The position numbers were made by a program, and so were the translations under genes. Source: Anaerolineaceae bacterium (GTDB taxonomy: Bacteria; Chloroflexota; Anaerolineae; Aggregatilineales; Phototrophicaceae). From it: DNA of 64,000 nucleotides. This document shows, piece by piece, positions 35,846-44,731 of the stretch (position 1 is its first letter; each line of letters begins with the position of its first letter). The stretch covers positions 62,001 through 126,000 of the forward strand of contig NZXX01000011.1 of assembly GCA_002702065.1 (NCBI GenBank). The letters are read 5' to 3'. The notes under the pieces were generated by a model. That model saw only the letters and a list, made by a program, of their open reading frames with translations. It was not told where the DNA came from and made no database searches.

Positions 35846-37894
35846 ATGAACCCTGTAACATCACTCGTGAATTTATCGACCAGCGCGCTTGAGCTGGTCT
35901 TACAACATGACGCACAACACCTGTCTCTCAATCGCTATGGCGGGGCAGGGCAATCCTGGCTCAATGATGGCGCTGAGGGGGAATTATTCGCGGCCACGAT
36001 TGACGGCCAGCGATATACAAATCGGACACTGGCATTCGACGGCATCGAAACGGACTACAGCACCGCCGGGGTGCAGCATGTGATCGCGCGTTTCAGTGAA
36101 GCACGGTTTGTGGTCGAGCATCATCTGAAGGTGTATCAGGATACTGCGCTGACGGAATGCTGGCAGGTGATCCGCTGTACCGGTGACAGCGCCATTGAGG
36201 TCACACGGCTGGATTCATTTACACTGGATATTCCCGCTGGAACGTACAGTCTGTTCCACTATACGACGGACTGGGGCAGCGAGTTTGAACCGGTGCACCG
36301 GCGGCTGGCAGGCGACATGACCCTTGAGACGCGCTATGGTCGCTCCTCAAAAGGCCAGCATCCCTGGTTCGCGCTGACCGAGCAGGGTGGGGCGGTGTTG
36401 TCGGGTTCGGTCGCGTGGTCGGGCAACTGGGTCTTTCGCTTTGAACCACTGGAGAACGGCGCTTATCGCCTCAGTGGTGGCCTGCATGATTGGGAATTCT
36501 CGAAAAGTTTGGCCCCGAATGACGCGATTGAAACGCCCATCGTCGTGCTGGTGCTGGGCCAAGACCTGAATGCTGTGTCCCGGCAGTATGCACGTGTCGG
36601 GCGGCAATACTGGTACCCGCGCACGACGCTTTCCGCCACCGCGCCGGTGGAGTGGAATCACTGGTGGTCGTATGAAGACGATCATATCAGCGAGGCTGTG
36701 TTTCGTGAAAACGTCACTGTCGCTCAGTCGATGGGTGTGGAAATCTGTATGCTGGACGCCGGCTGGTTTGGCCCCAGCGACGCCGGGTCATTCTGGTACG
36801 ATTATCGCGGCGACTGGGATCAGATCAACACCGAGCGATTCCCGCGCGGCCTGCGCCCACTGTCTGATTACACACACGCCCACGGCATGAAGTTCGGCCT
36901 GTGGTGCGAGATCGAAGCGCTGGGGGTAAAGGCGCGGCTGGCCGAGACTCATCCGGAGCTGGTGGCCCAGCGCGATGGCGAACGGCTCGGATATATCTGC
37001 TTTGGCAACCCCGAAACACAGGAATTTGCCTACCAGACTCTGGCGCGCCTCATCCGTGAAACCAACCTGGACTGGATCAAGCTGGATTTCAACCTCGACC
37101 CCGGCGCGGGCTGCAACCGCAGCGATCATGGTCATGGGGTGGGGGATGGTTTGTATGCGCATTACATGGGCTACTACCAGACCCTGAATCGTATTCGGCA
37201 GGACTTCCCCGAAGTGACGCTGGAAAGCTGCTCGTCTGGCGGGTTGCGCATTGATCTTGGGCTGCTGCGCTACACGGATATGACGTTCCTGAGCGACCCC
37301 GATTACCCGGTGCATGACTTGCAGCTGTTCTGGGGGGCATCCACCATGCTGGCGCCGGATTCCATCCTGCATTGGAGTTTCAGCGATTGGATCAACAAGA
37401 ATCCACCACCGCAGCAGAACTTTAACCCGCGCGACCCCAACCTGAGGCCGCATCAGTTCGATTACTACACGCGCATTTCCATGCTCAATGTCTTTGGCTT
37501 TTCGCAAAAATTGCCGGAACTGCCTGCATGGGTTGAAAGCCGGCTGAGCCATCACACCCGGATTTACAAACAATACGTTCGTCGTTTTGTGCGCGAAGCA
37601 GATGTCTATCGTCTGACGGAGCAGCCCCGGCGGGACGGCAGCGGCGACCGCTGGAGTGCCTTTCAATATCGCCTGCCGGATCAATCCGAAAATCTGCTGT
37701 TCGTGTTTCGGCTGCCCGGTGGTGAGGCCAGCCGCCTGATAAGACTGGATGATCTCCAGCCCGACCGACTGTATCGCCTGGTTGGTTTTGAGGGTGAAGA
37801 TATGGGCGCGCGCTATGGCAAAGACCTGATGCAGAACGGCGTCCTGTTCGATACGCTGCCAGAGGAAGGTTCGGCCCTGTTACGCGTGCTGTAA
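35846..37894 (+). CDS. alpha-galactosidase, GH36
   Basis: GGAG ten bases upstream supports ATG 35846, giving 682 residues, normal for GH36. A beta-supersandwich N-domain (to about 280) is followed by the barrel beginning YWYPRTT.S and MLDAGWFG. The nucleophile Asp is in WIKLDFNLD and the acid/base Asp in TFLSDPDYPV; the ESCSSGGLRIDLGLLRYTD block is a strong family marker. No signal peptide is present, so it hydrolyses imported alpha-galactosides (melibiose, raffinose or galactolipid-derived sugars) in the cytoplasm. A C-terminal beta domain follows. It completes the GntR-importer-enzyme group. Confidence 0.94.
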   Translation: MNPVTSLVNLSTSALELVLQHDAQHLSLNRYGGAGQSWLNDGAEGELFAATIDGQRYTNRTLAFDGIETDYSTAGVQHVIARFSEARFVVEHHLKVYQDTALTECWQVIRCTGDSAIEVTRLDSFTLDIPAGTYSLFHYTTDWGSEFEPVHRRLAGDMTLETRYGRSSKGQHPWFALTEQGGAVLSGSVAWSGNWVFRFEPLENGAYRLSGGLHDWEFSKSLAPNDAIETPIVVLVLGQDLNAVSRQYARVGRQYWYPRTTLSATAPVEWNHWWSYEDDHISEAVFRENVTVAQSMGVEICMLDAGWFGPSDAGSFWYDYRGDWDQINTERFPRGLRPLSDYTHAHGMKFGLWCEIEALGVKARLAETHPELVAQRDGERLGYICFGNPETQEFAYQTLARLIRETNLDWIKLDFNLDPGAGCNRSDHGHGVGDGLYAHYMGYYQTLNRIRQDFPEVTLESCSSGGLRIDLGLLRYTDMTFLSDPDYPVHDLQLFWGASTMLAPDSILHWSFSDWINKNPPPQQNFNPRDPNLRPHQFDYYTRISMLNVFGFSQKLPELPAWVESRLSHHTRIYKQYVRRFVREADVYRLTEQPRRDGSGDRWSAFQYRLPDQSENLLFVFRLPGGEASRLIRLDDLQPDRLYRLVGFEGEDMGARYGKDLMQNGVLFDTLPEEGSALLRVL

Positions 37895-37962
37895 AGCGCG
37901 TTGCCCAGGGAAAGTCTGGCAACAGATCGGCAGATGGTGGGCGTGCCTGCACTTTCGTACCG

Positions 37963-37990
37963 GGATATACTTATTCGTGTAGTCATATCC
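37963..37990. terminator. weak hairpin at convergent gene ends
   Basis: GGATATACT (37963-37971) pairs with AGTCATATCC (37981-37990) with one bulged C; ATTTT follows on the plus strand. It overlaps the sulfatase stop codon and lies between convergent genes, so it may be a two-way terminator, though the T-tract is poor. Confidence 0.35.
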
Positions 37991-39467
37991 ATTTTGGGAC
38001 TGGTGGCGCAGGGGATTGAATACGCCCATTACGCATATCAATACTTGCCATCACGGCTTCGAGCAATGAAGCAATCACCTGCTGTTTGATCGCCTGATAA
38101 TCCGGATGATGCCACAGATTCACCATTTCATTCGGGTCGTTCACGCGGTCAAACAGTTCACCATGCGGCTGATTGACATAGCGGGTTAGCTTCCACTGCG
38201 TAGTGGTCAAGGTACGGGCACGCATTGGCACAAAATCATCATCGTTCTCTGTCAGGGCTGCCTGCCGCAGTGTATCAACCTCACCAGCCAGCAATGGCCC
38301 CATCGATATACCTTGCGTCCCTTCCGGCTCAGCAATTCCCGCATAAGCCAGCAGGGTCGGGGCAATATCCAGCGTTGAAGCCATCGAATCGACCACCTGC
38401 CCGGCCTGCACATCCAAACCACGCCAGATCAGCGGCACTCGCAGCACACTGTCATAGGGCAGGCCCTTGCCATAAAACCCGTGATCGCCCAGATAATCCC
38501 CATGATCCGACAGGAAAACAACAATCGTGTTCTCCGCCAGCCCGGTTGATTCCAGCGTATCGAGGATTTTGCCGATGTTGTCATCCACCAGTGTGGTCAT
38601 GCCGTAATATAACGACTTGACCTGCTGCCAGTCGGCGGTAGTGACATCATAATAGTCACGCGGCGGTGTGCCAATCACATGATCGCGAACATGTTCGCTT
38701 TGCTCGTTGCGGTAGACGGAGTGATGCAGCGGGGGCAGATCATGTGACTCGGTGACCGGTGGCAGGGGCGGGGGCATATCCGCCGGGTTATACATGCTGG
38801 CATAGGGTTCCGGCACCACAAAGGGATAGTGCGGGTCCGGGAATGAGACATGCAGGAAAAATGGCTGTTCACCGGTGTGTTGTTGCAGCCATTCAACCGT
38901 GCGCGCCCCGATGTAATTGCTGGAATGCACTTCAGGGGGCAGTTCCCAGCTAAAGCAGTCGAGGCCGGGTTGCAGGCGCTGGCGTTGGTCGCGGCGCTGC
39001 TTCCAGTCGGGTATCTGCGCGTTCAGCCAGGCGTCATATTGCGGGCCGAAACAGCCATCACCGTGCCCATCGACCAGATCCACTTCCTGAAAGCCGTAAT
39101 AATCGCTGCCGCTTGCCAACGCTTGCTGCAAGGCTGCCGGTTCGTCGCGCTGCGGCACCAGATGAAGCTTGCCAATGGACGTGGTCTGGTAGCCATTCTG
39201 CGCCAGCACACGCGGTAAAAAGCGCGGATCATCCGGCGTGATGCAGCCGACCATGCGCGAACGTACCGCCGACGGGTAGCACCCGGTCAGGATGCTGGCG
39301 CGGCTGGGGGTGCAGGTAGGCTGCGTGATCATACATTGGGTAAGCATCGCGCCATCTTGCGCCAGCCGGTCGATATTAGGCGTGCGGACGATGGGGTTAC
39401 CGGCACAGCCCAGTGCATCGGCGCGCAGTTCGTCACAGAAGATCATCAGGATGTTCGGTGCGGTCAT
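37983..39467 (-). CDS. type I (formylglycine) sulfatase, cytoplasmic
   Basis: The 494-residue protein has the modification site Cys52 in CTPSRASILTG, the N-terminal metal motif FCDELR and the later FLSDHGDYLGDHG. No signal peptide is present. A 25-residue loop carries HHSVYRNEQSEHVRDHVIG, seen in some choline- and glycan-sulfatase relatives. Its start overlaps the stop of the sialidase gene (ATGA), so the two enzymes are made together. It is the last gene of the long minus-strand run. Confidence 0.95.
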   Translation of the reverse strand: MTAPNILMIFCDELRADALGCAGNPIVRTPNIDRLAQDGAMLTQCMITQPTCTPSRASILTGCYPSAVRSRMVGCITPDDPRFLPRVLAQNGYQTTSIGKLHLVPQRDEPAALQQALASGSDYYGFQEVDLVDGHGDGCFGPQYDAWLNAQIPDWKQRRDQRQRLQPGLDCFSWELPPEVHSSNYIGARTVEWLQQHTGEQPFFLHVSFPDPHYPFVVPEPYASMYNPADMPPPLPPVTESHDLPPLHHSVYRNEQSEHVRDHVIGTPPRDYYDVTTADWQQVKSLYYGMTTLVDDNIGKILDTLESTGLAENTIVVFLSDHGDYLGDHGFYGKGLPYDSVLRVPLIWRGLDVQAGQVVDSMASTLDIAPTLLAYAGIAEPEGTQGISMGPLLAGEVDTLRQAALTENDDDFVPMRARTLTTTQWKLTRYVNQPHGELFDRVNDPNEMVNLWHHPDYQAIKQQVIASLLEAVMASIDMRNGRIQSPAPPVPKWI

Positions 39468-40564
39468 GCAGGGTCGTCTCCATCGGTCAGCCAGCCGAGG
39501 TTAAACCGGGCCAGCGTGAGATAATCATCGGTGTCGGTGCCGTCCGGCTTGCCGCGTTCGAACAGGCACAGGATGGTTTTATCGGGGCAGATCGCCAGCG
39601 CGCTGTAACCGGACATGCCCGGCTCGATCACTTTGGACACCGGCCATGTCTTGCAATCGTCATAGCTCATCTTGATGGTGACATTGCGGCGCACACGGTA
39701 CACGACTGAACCTTTGGCATCCTTGCCCGCGTCGTTATCCGGGTTGCAGAACAGAATCCGGCTGCGGCCCTCGCTGGCCCAGCTATAGCGCAGCAGGCTG
39801 GCCTCGCAGGTGGGTTCGAGCAGGGCGGGGTCCAGCTGTGGAATGGACCAGTTGGTCGCGCCATCCTGACTGATTGAATAAAGACGCCGCCGCACCCCGG
39901 CCCGATTGCGGATGTTCAGCAGTACAGAGCCATCTTCCAGTTCGACGCCGACGGTTTCGCTGTTGTTGGGTACGACATCCTCCACGATGTCACCGCGCTG
40001 CCATGTCTGGCCATGATCGTCGCTGTAAATGGTGGCGCAGCGGTTCGGTGCGTGGGAGGAAGTGGTCGACTCCGAAATCCAGATCGGGATCACCAGCCGC
40101 CCGTTGCGCAGCTGAATACCCATTGGCAGACCAACGGCCAGCCAGTTCCAGTTGTATTCCGGGCGGAACTGCTCGAACGTCGCGGTGATTTCCACAGGCT
40201 CGGTAAAGGTTGCGCCATCGTCGGCGGTTTTCATGTAGAAAGCGCGGCTGTAGTTGTAGCAGTAGAGGAAATGGACCTCACCGGTGACGGTATCGACAAT
40301 GCTGTTGCAGTTGTTGATCGGCCCCGGCCCGTAGGTGTTGTGGTCCACAATGCAGCGTGGCTCATCCCACGTTACGCCGTTATCAAAGCTGCGCCGCATG
40401 ACAATGTCGATGTCGTCCCAGTCGCCGCCGCGCCCCTGCCGGGCTTCTGTCCAGGCGAGGACAGCGCCGTTGGGGGTGGTACACAGGCCGGGGATGCGAT
40501 ACATCACATAATTGCCAACGCCGCGTTCGAACAGGTCAGTCGTTTCAAAAAAAGGTGTTGTCAT
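39464..40564 (-). CDS. exo-alpha-sialidase, GH33
   Basis: This 366-residue protein is the only BNR protein here that keeps sialidase hallmarks: the arginine motif YRIP, an Asp region GDWDDIDIVMRRS, Asp-boxes RSFDNGVTW and YSDDHGQTW, and a nucleophile region SGYSALAICPDKTILCLFERG with Tyr and Glu. It has no signal peptide, so it should cleave sialic acid or a related 2-keto-3-deoxy sugar from imported oligosaccharides. It overlaps the sulfatase gene by four bases. No dedicated sialic-acid kinase or epimerase is visible, so a related nonulosonate could be the true substrate. Confidence 0.88.
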   Translation of the reverse strand: MTTPFFETTDLFERGVGNYVMYRIPGLCTTPNGAVLAWTEARQGRGGDWDDIDIVMRRSFDNGVTWDEPRCIVDHNTYGPGPINNCNSIVDTVTGEVHFLYCYNYSRAFYMKTADDGATFTEPVEITATFEQFRPEYNWNWLAVGLPMGIQLRNGRLVIPIWISESTTSSHAPNRCATIYSDDHGQTWQRGDIVEDVVPNNSETVGVELEDGSVLLNIRNRAGVRRRLYSISQDGATNWSIPQLDPALLEPTCEASLLRYSWASEGRSRILFCNPDNDAGKDAKGSVVYRVRRNVTIKMSYDDCKTWPVSKVIEPGMSGYSALAICPDKTILCLFERGKPDGTDTDDYLTLARFNLGWLTDGDDPA

Positions 40565-40692
40565 GAGGTCATATTCCCTATGATGGATCGTCTATTTTTA
40601 TAAATAAATGACACGAATAGCCTTGATCGACTGTGTGATCTCAGCCCATTAGCCAGTTGTTGAAACCCGTTATGCCAACCCGATACCTTCAG

Positions 40693-40720
40693 GTAGGGGC
40701 GATTCGCGAATCGCCCCTAC
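40693..40720. repeat. perfect 28-bp palindrome, GTAGGG/CCCTAC family
   Basis: The half-site GTAGGGGCGATTCG (40693-40706) is followed directly by its exact reverse complement. It lies 21 bases past the GNAT gene end. This is a typical short interspersed palindrome (REP/MITE-like) and could form a cruciform or RNA hairpin. Confidence 0.85.
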
Positions 40721-40741
40721 AAAGGCATACTTCAGCAGCGT

Positions 40742-41206
40742 TTACTGCCCCCCAAGCGGCATCTCGTAAAAAATGCTCAGCGGGTCATCGCGATAATCGC
40801 CAAACGGAGGTCGACGGTAGAAACCGTAGCGCTCGTACAAGTTAATGGCCTCCAGTTGATGAACGCCCGTTTCCAGTCGCAGCAGAGTCACACCGTGCTG
40901 CTGACTGTACGCCGCCAGTTGATCCAGCATCAGACGGCCCAGCCCATAACCACGAAACGGAGGCCGCACATACATCCGCTTGATTTCACCATATTCGCGG
41001 TCAAACAGCTTGATGCCACCACAGCCCGCCGCCTGACCCTCGTAGCGCGTGACAAAAAACGCGACGCCCTGGTTGATGAGCTTTTCGACGCTGAACCCGT
41101 GACGGCTTTCAACCGGGTAGAACTGGGATAGATGCGCCTCCAGCTCCTCGATCAACAGCATGGCATCCACTGTATCCGGTCGTTCCTCGACAATCACCGC
41201 AGACAT
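40742..41206 (-). CDS. GNAT-family N-acetyltransferase
   Basis: AAAGGAGG just upstream fixes the start at ATG 41206, giving 154 residues. The acetyl-CoA-binding motif A is IKRMYVRPPFRGYGLGRLMLDQL with the R/Q-x-x-G-x-G/A signature as RGYGLG, followed by LRLETGVHQLEAINLYERYGF. The substrate is unknown; relatives acetylate small amines, amino acids or antibiotics. The gene is flanked on both sides by palindromes of the GTAGGG family and has its own strong ribosome site, so it looks like an insertion into the sulfatase/sialidase run rather than a pathway member. Confidence 0.9.
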   Translation of the reverse strand: MSAVIVEERPDTVDAMLLIEELEAHLSQFYPVESRHGFSVEKLINQGVAFFVTRYEGQAAGCGGIKLFDREYGEIKRMYVRPPFRGYGLGRLMLDQLAAYSQQHGVTLLRLETGVHQLEAINLYERYGFYRRPPFGDYRDDPLSIFYEMPLGGQ

Positions 41207-41231
41207 ATGCCTCCTTTGCATTTGAGATGTT

Positions 41232-41260
41232 GTAGGGACGCAGTGTGCTGCGTCCGCTAC
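41232..41260. repeat. imperfect palindrome, GTAGGG/CCCTAC family
   Basis: GTAGGGACGCAG (41232-41243) and CTGCGTCCGCTAC (41248-41260) are inverted, with one extra G, around TGTG. It lies 26 bases upstream of the GNAT start and matches the family of the 40693 element at its ends. Confidence 0.75.
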
Positions 41261-41316
41261 GCTTATTTTCCCCAGAGACAATGCCCAGCGTCGATGGTCG
41301 AAAGTGACAGAAATGA

Positions 41317-42714
41317 TCAGTAGCGCGTTGTCTGTTCCGGTCCGATGTCCAGCGCGAAGGCCGTCGCATCAAAGCTCTGTTTCATCAGCTTCAGCTTGAC
41401 CGTGACGTAGTCCGGGTCGTCCCACAGGTTGGTGAACTCGCCGGGATCGTTCTCCAGGTCGAACAATTCGCCGATGTCGTGACCGTGATACACGACCAGT
41501 TTATAGCGCCGGTCGCGCAGCATGGTCGCGTAGGAGCCTTCAAAGTGCGCCTGCGCAATCGGGTTGAGCGTTCGATAATACTCGCTGCGCACAAAATCGC
41601 GGTGAGCGTGCGGCGGTGCGGCTTCGGTCAGGATGGGCAGCAGCGAACGCCCCTGCATCCGTTCCGGCGCGTCGACCCCCGCCAGTTCCAGCAGGGTCGG
41701 GGCGACATCTGTCAGTTCGACCAGCGCATCGCTGACCAGCCCCTGCGGGAAATGCCCCGGCCACGAAATAATCAGCGGCACGCGCACCAACCCCTCATAG
41801 AAGCGGCAGCCCTTCGCCACCAGCCCATGATCGCCCAGTGTTTCGCCGTGATCGCTCATGAAGATGATGACCGTGTTCTCGCGCTGACCGGTGCGTTCGA
41901 GTGCGTCCAGCATGCGCCCGACATTGTCGTCAATCAACTCAATCATGGCGTAGTACGCCGCCTGAATCCATTTGGCGTTGAAGTCTTCCGGCTTGCGCGG
42001 CTTGTTCTGGAAGTCGATGCCCGCCAGCCTGGCCTGCGCGTCGAGGTCGCTGCTGCGGAACAACGGCCCCGGCATAGCGTCGATGTCGAAGCGGTCCAGG
42101 TAGGGCTGCGGCGGGTCGAACGGCGGGTGCGGGTCGAAGGTGTTGACGCTCATCAGCCATGATTTGCCCTGATTGGCGTCGATGAAATCAATGGCGCGGT
42201 CGGTACACCAGGTCGTCTGGTGCAGCTCCGGCGGGATATTTTCGGGTGCTTTCAGCATCTCGCCCAGAATGTAACCCTGATCGCGCAGCCAGTCCGCGTA
42301 TTCATGGTCGCCGGGTGGCCAGGCATCGTGTACGCCATGACTCCAGTGAAACGTGCTGTAGCCATCGTCTTGCGGGCGGGGTTCAACTCGGCCCTGCGCC
42401 CCGGCCAGATGCAGTTTGCCGGATAACCCGCAGGTGTAGCCCGCGTCCTTCAGCAGCTTGGTCACCAGCGGCGCGGCTTCGTCCCAGTAGTCATTGCCGT
42501 TGGTGCAGCCATGTACACTGCTCGGATACATGCCGGTCAGGAAGCTGGCACGGCTGGGGGTGCAGATCGGGGCCTGACAGAAGGCGTGGGTAAACGCGAC
42601 GCCCTCCCGCACCAGCCGGTCAATATTGGGGGTGTGGACATGCGGATTGTTCAGCGCGCCGATGGTGTCGAAACGCTGCTGATCAGTACAAATCCAGAGT
42701 ATGTTGGGTGGCAT
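41317..42714 (-). CDS. type I (formylglycine) sulfatase, cytoplasmic
   Basis: This 465-residue sulfatase has Cys51 in CTPSRASFLTG, the metal motif CTDQQR near the start and FMSDHGETLGDHG later. AAGGA lies nine bases before the ATG. No signal peptide is visible. It resembles the sulfatases at 24473 and 37983 in the N-terminal third but differs in the C-terminal subdomain, so it probably removes a sulfate from another position or sugar. It follows the tandem BNR genes on the same strand, across a gap of 221 bases filled with degraded palindromes. Confidence 0.94.
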   Translation of the reverse strand: MPPNILWICTDQQRFDTIGALNNPHVHTPNIDRLVREGVAFTHAFCQAPICTPSRASFLTGMYPSSVHGCTNGNDYWDEAAPLVTKLLKDAGYTCGLSGKLHLAGAQGRVEPRPQDDGYSTFHWSHGVHDAWPPGDHEYADWLRDQGYILGEMLKAPENIPPELHQTTWCTDRAIDFIDANQGKSWLMSVNTFDPHPPFDPPQPYLDRFDIDAMPGPLFRSSDLDAQARLAGIDFQNKPRKPEDFNAKWIQAAYYAMIELIDDNVGRMLDALERTGQRENTVIIFMSDHGETLGDHGLVAKGCRFYEGLVRVPLIISWPGHFPQGLVSDALVELTDVAPTLLELAGVDAPERMQGRSLLPILTEAAPPHAHRDFVRSEYYRTLNPIAQAHFEGSYATMLRDRRYKLVVYHGHDIGELFDLENDPGEFTNLWDDPDYVTVKLKLMKQSFDATAFALDIGPEQTTRY

Positions 42715-42781
42715 GATGTATTGTCCTTCGATTGACGATTTATAACCTCGATTGTCGCAGGGTGGGTCAGCATCCCTTCCC

Positions 42782-42896
42782 GTTGGGCGACCACATTGGG
42801 TCGTGCCTACCCATTTCGATATTACAATAAGTCGGGCAGAACGACGCGCCTACCGGTCGATAACCCGGATTGCAGGGAGGGCCAGTGTGCCCTCCC
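42782..42896. repeat. cluster of degraded palindromes
   Basis: GTTGGGCGACC...GGTCGTGCCTAC (42782-42810) looks like a decayed GTAGGG/CCCTAC element, and GGGAGGGC/GCCCTCCC (42875-42882 and 42889-42896) is a clean hairpin. Together they fill most of the gap between the BNR and sulfatase genes; no gene is present. Confidence 0.5.
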
Positions 42897-42935
42897 GTTG
42901 GGTAATCACCGCCTTCCTACGACAATTGATGGTGA

Positions 42936-44540
42936 TTATCCATTCAACGTCAGGTCCTCTGGCGCGATGTAGACACCGACCAGATGGGACGAATCCGCGA
43001 CGTCACCGGCATTGGTGTAATCAACCAGATACACCACGCCGTCATCACGCTGAATCCAGGACGAATAGCCATGATCGGGCCAGGGCTGCTGGGCCGGGTG
43101 ATTGCCGTGAATCTGGATCAGGCGGTCACGCTGGTACTGGTCTGGCCAGTCCCCGCTGGCGGCGTTCCATGACCATGCGTAATCATCGAGCGTACGGTTT
43201 TTGATGTCGTAGTTGACGCTGCGCCAGAAGCTGCGTCCGCTGTCGCCGTATTGGCCGAACTGCGTGCGTTTTGAGGGGTCGCCGCCGTGAAAATCCTGCG
43301 CCGGGGCTTCCTCGCGCCACACACTGCGGTTCAGGACGGTTTCACCATCCACTTTGACTTGCAGCCAACCGCCTTTATGATGCAGGCCGATGCGGCGGAA
43401 CTGCGTCATATCCACCTTGTATTGGTGCGTATGCCGCCCGCGATTCAGGTAAATGGCCCCCGCAGAAATCTGAAGCATGATCCCTAGCCGCGAGATAGAC
43501 ATAAAAGCAACCGACGCTTCCGGGCGCGACGATTCGATGCGGAGTTCAGCTTCAAAATTAACCTGTGTGAACGAGGATTCCGGCGGCAGCAGGGTATAAC
43601 GCGCTTCATGTTCAATCTGGTTGTGGATGACCAGGGCGTCGTCGGTGAGGTCGGCCTGGTATTTGCGGCGCGGCCCACCCGTCACATGCGTCCCGGCTTC
43701 AGCTTCGAGATCACCCACCCAGGCATAGGTGCCCAGCCCGCCGTTGACGTTGCGACCGGTGACCAGCACGCGGCCATCGGCAAGTTGCTTGGCATAGGGG
43801 CGGTGCAGGGCGAAGGGCAGCATCTGCGGCTTGCTCCAGTTGTGGCCGTTGTCGTCGGAGAAGACGACAAAGCAGGGGATGCCCGCTGAATGATTCTCGC
43901 GCAGGACGCAGGCCAACCGCTGGCCGCCGTGCAGCCAGACAAGCGCGCCTTCGCAAAAGCGGTGATAGCCATCGTAGGCAATGACGCTGCGCATTTGCCA
44001 CGTCTGACCGCCATCCGCCGACACCCACAGATTTTCCGACATTTCCTGACCTTCGCTGCGCATCATCTGCGAGGCGACGCCGATGGTGCCATCAGGCAGA
44101 TCGATGATGCGGTCCGGCTCGAAACCGAGGATGCCGCTGTCGGTCTGTTTGGTCCAGGTGCCGCCGTTGTCGGTGCTCCAGTACAGCCAGTTGCCGGAGG
44201 ATTGATTTTCGTGGAAGTGACCGTCGTCGTTATGGTCGATAATCACCACCAGCCGCCCATCGTTGAGCAGGCTCAGGCGCGGCGTGACCAGCCGTTCATC
44301 ACCAGCGGTCAGGTCGGCGCGGTCGATCTCGCGGTATTTAAACCACGTCTGGCCCTGATCGTCGCTGGCCAGCAGGGTCAGCACCTGATTTTTCAACGAC
44401 CAGTGCGCGTCGGTATCGGCATAAATGAGCATGTAGCGCCCGTTGGGCAGGACGATCATGTCCGGGTTTTTGGTGAAGCGCCCCGGACTGCGCCAGATGT
44501 CGAATGTCTTGTGAGCAATGGAACGCGTGTGCATGAGCAT
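42936..44540 (-). CDS. BNR propeller protein with C-terminal lectin-like region, tandem copy 1
   Basis: The 534-residue protein has four Asp-boxes (ASDDQGQTW, STDNGGTW, SADGGQTW, FSDDNGHNW) in its first 270 residues, then a region of about 170 residues that looks like a concanavalin-type beta-sandwich (ARYTLLPPESSFTQVNFEAELRIE to WLQVKVDGETVL). The chain ends with DHGYSSWIQRDDGVVYLVDYTN, which resembles the sialidase nucleophile region. There is no RIP motif and no signal peptide. AAGGAG precedes the ATG. It is a close paralogue of the next gene upstream. Probable cytoplasmic glycosidase of unknown specificity with the sandwich inserted between propeller blades. Confidence 0.82.
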   Translation of the reverse strand: MLMHTRSIAHKTFDIWRSPGRFTKNPDMIVLPNGRYMLIYADTDAHWSLKNQVLTLLASDDQGQTWFKYREIDRADLTAGDERLVTPRLSLLNDGRLVVIIDHNDDGHFHENQSSGNWLYWSTDNGGTWTKQTDSGILGFEPDRIIDLPDGTIGVASQMMRSEGQEMSENLWVSADGGQTWQMRSVIAYDGYHRFCEGALVWLHGGQRLACVLRENHSAGIPCFVVFSDDNGHNWSKPQMLPFALHRPYAKQLADGRVLVTGRNVNGGLGTYAWVGDLEAEAGTHVTGGPRRKYQADLTDDALVIHNQIEHEARYTLLPPESSFTQVNFEAELRIESSRPEASVAFMSISRLGIMLQISAGAIYLNRGRHTHQYKVDMTQFRRIGLHHKGGWLQVKVDGETVLNRSVWREEAPAQDFHGGDPSKRTQFGQYGDSGRSFWRSVNYDIKNRTLDDYAWSWNAASGDWPDQYQRDRLIQIHGNHPAQQPWPDHGYSSWIQRDDGVVYLVDYTNAGDVADSSHLVGVYIAPEDLTLNG

Positions 44541-44579
44541 AGACTGGCTCCTTAGAGAGCATACATCACTTGGGCAACA

Positions 44580-44686
44580 AACCCCCTCACCCCAAACCCC
44601 TCTCCCCCGAATTCAAGGGAGAGGGGCTTAGAAACCGCAGCGCTCCGGTTCCCTCCCTGAATTCGGGGAGGGTTAGGGAGGGGTCA
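44580..44686. mobile_element. MITE-like inverted-repeat element between tandem BNR genes
   Basis: The element opens ACCCCCTCACCCCAAACC and closes with an inverted GGTTAGGGAGGGGT. Inside are two hairpins, CCCCTCTCCC/GGGAGAGGGG (44597-44626) and CCCTCCC/GGGAGGG (44651-44672), each with GAATTC in the loop. It carries no gene. It resembles the element at 46473 in its CCTCACCCC...CCTCTCC opening. Confidence 0.6.
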
Positions 44687-44731
44687 GGCAAGGGTTCGAC
44701 TTGCAACAGCAAACTGCTACACTGGCAAAAT

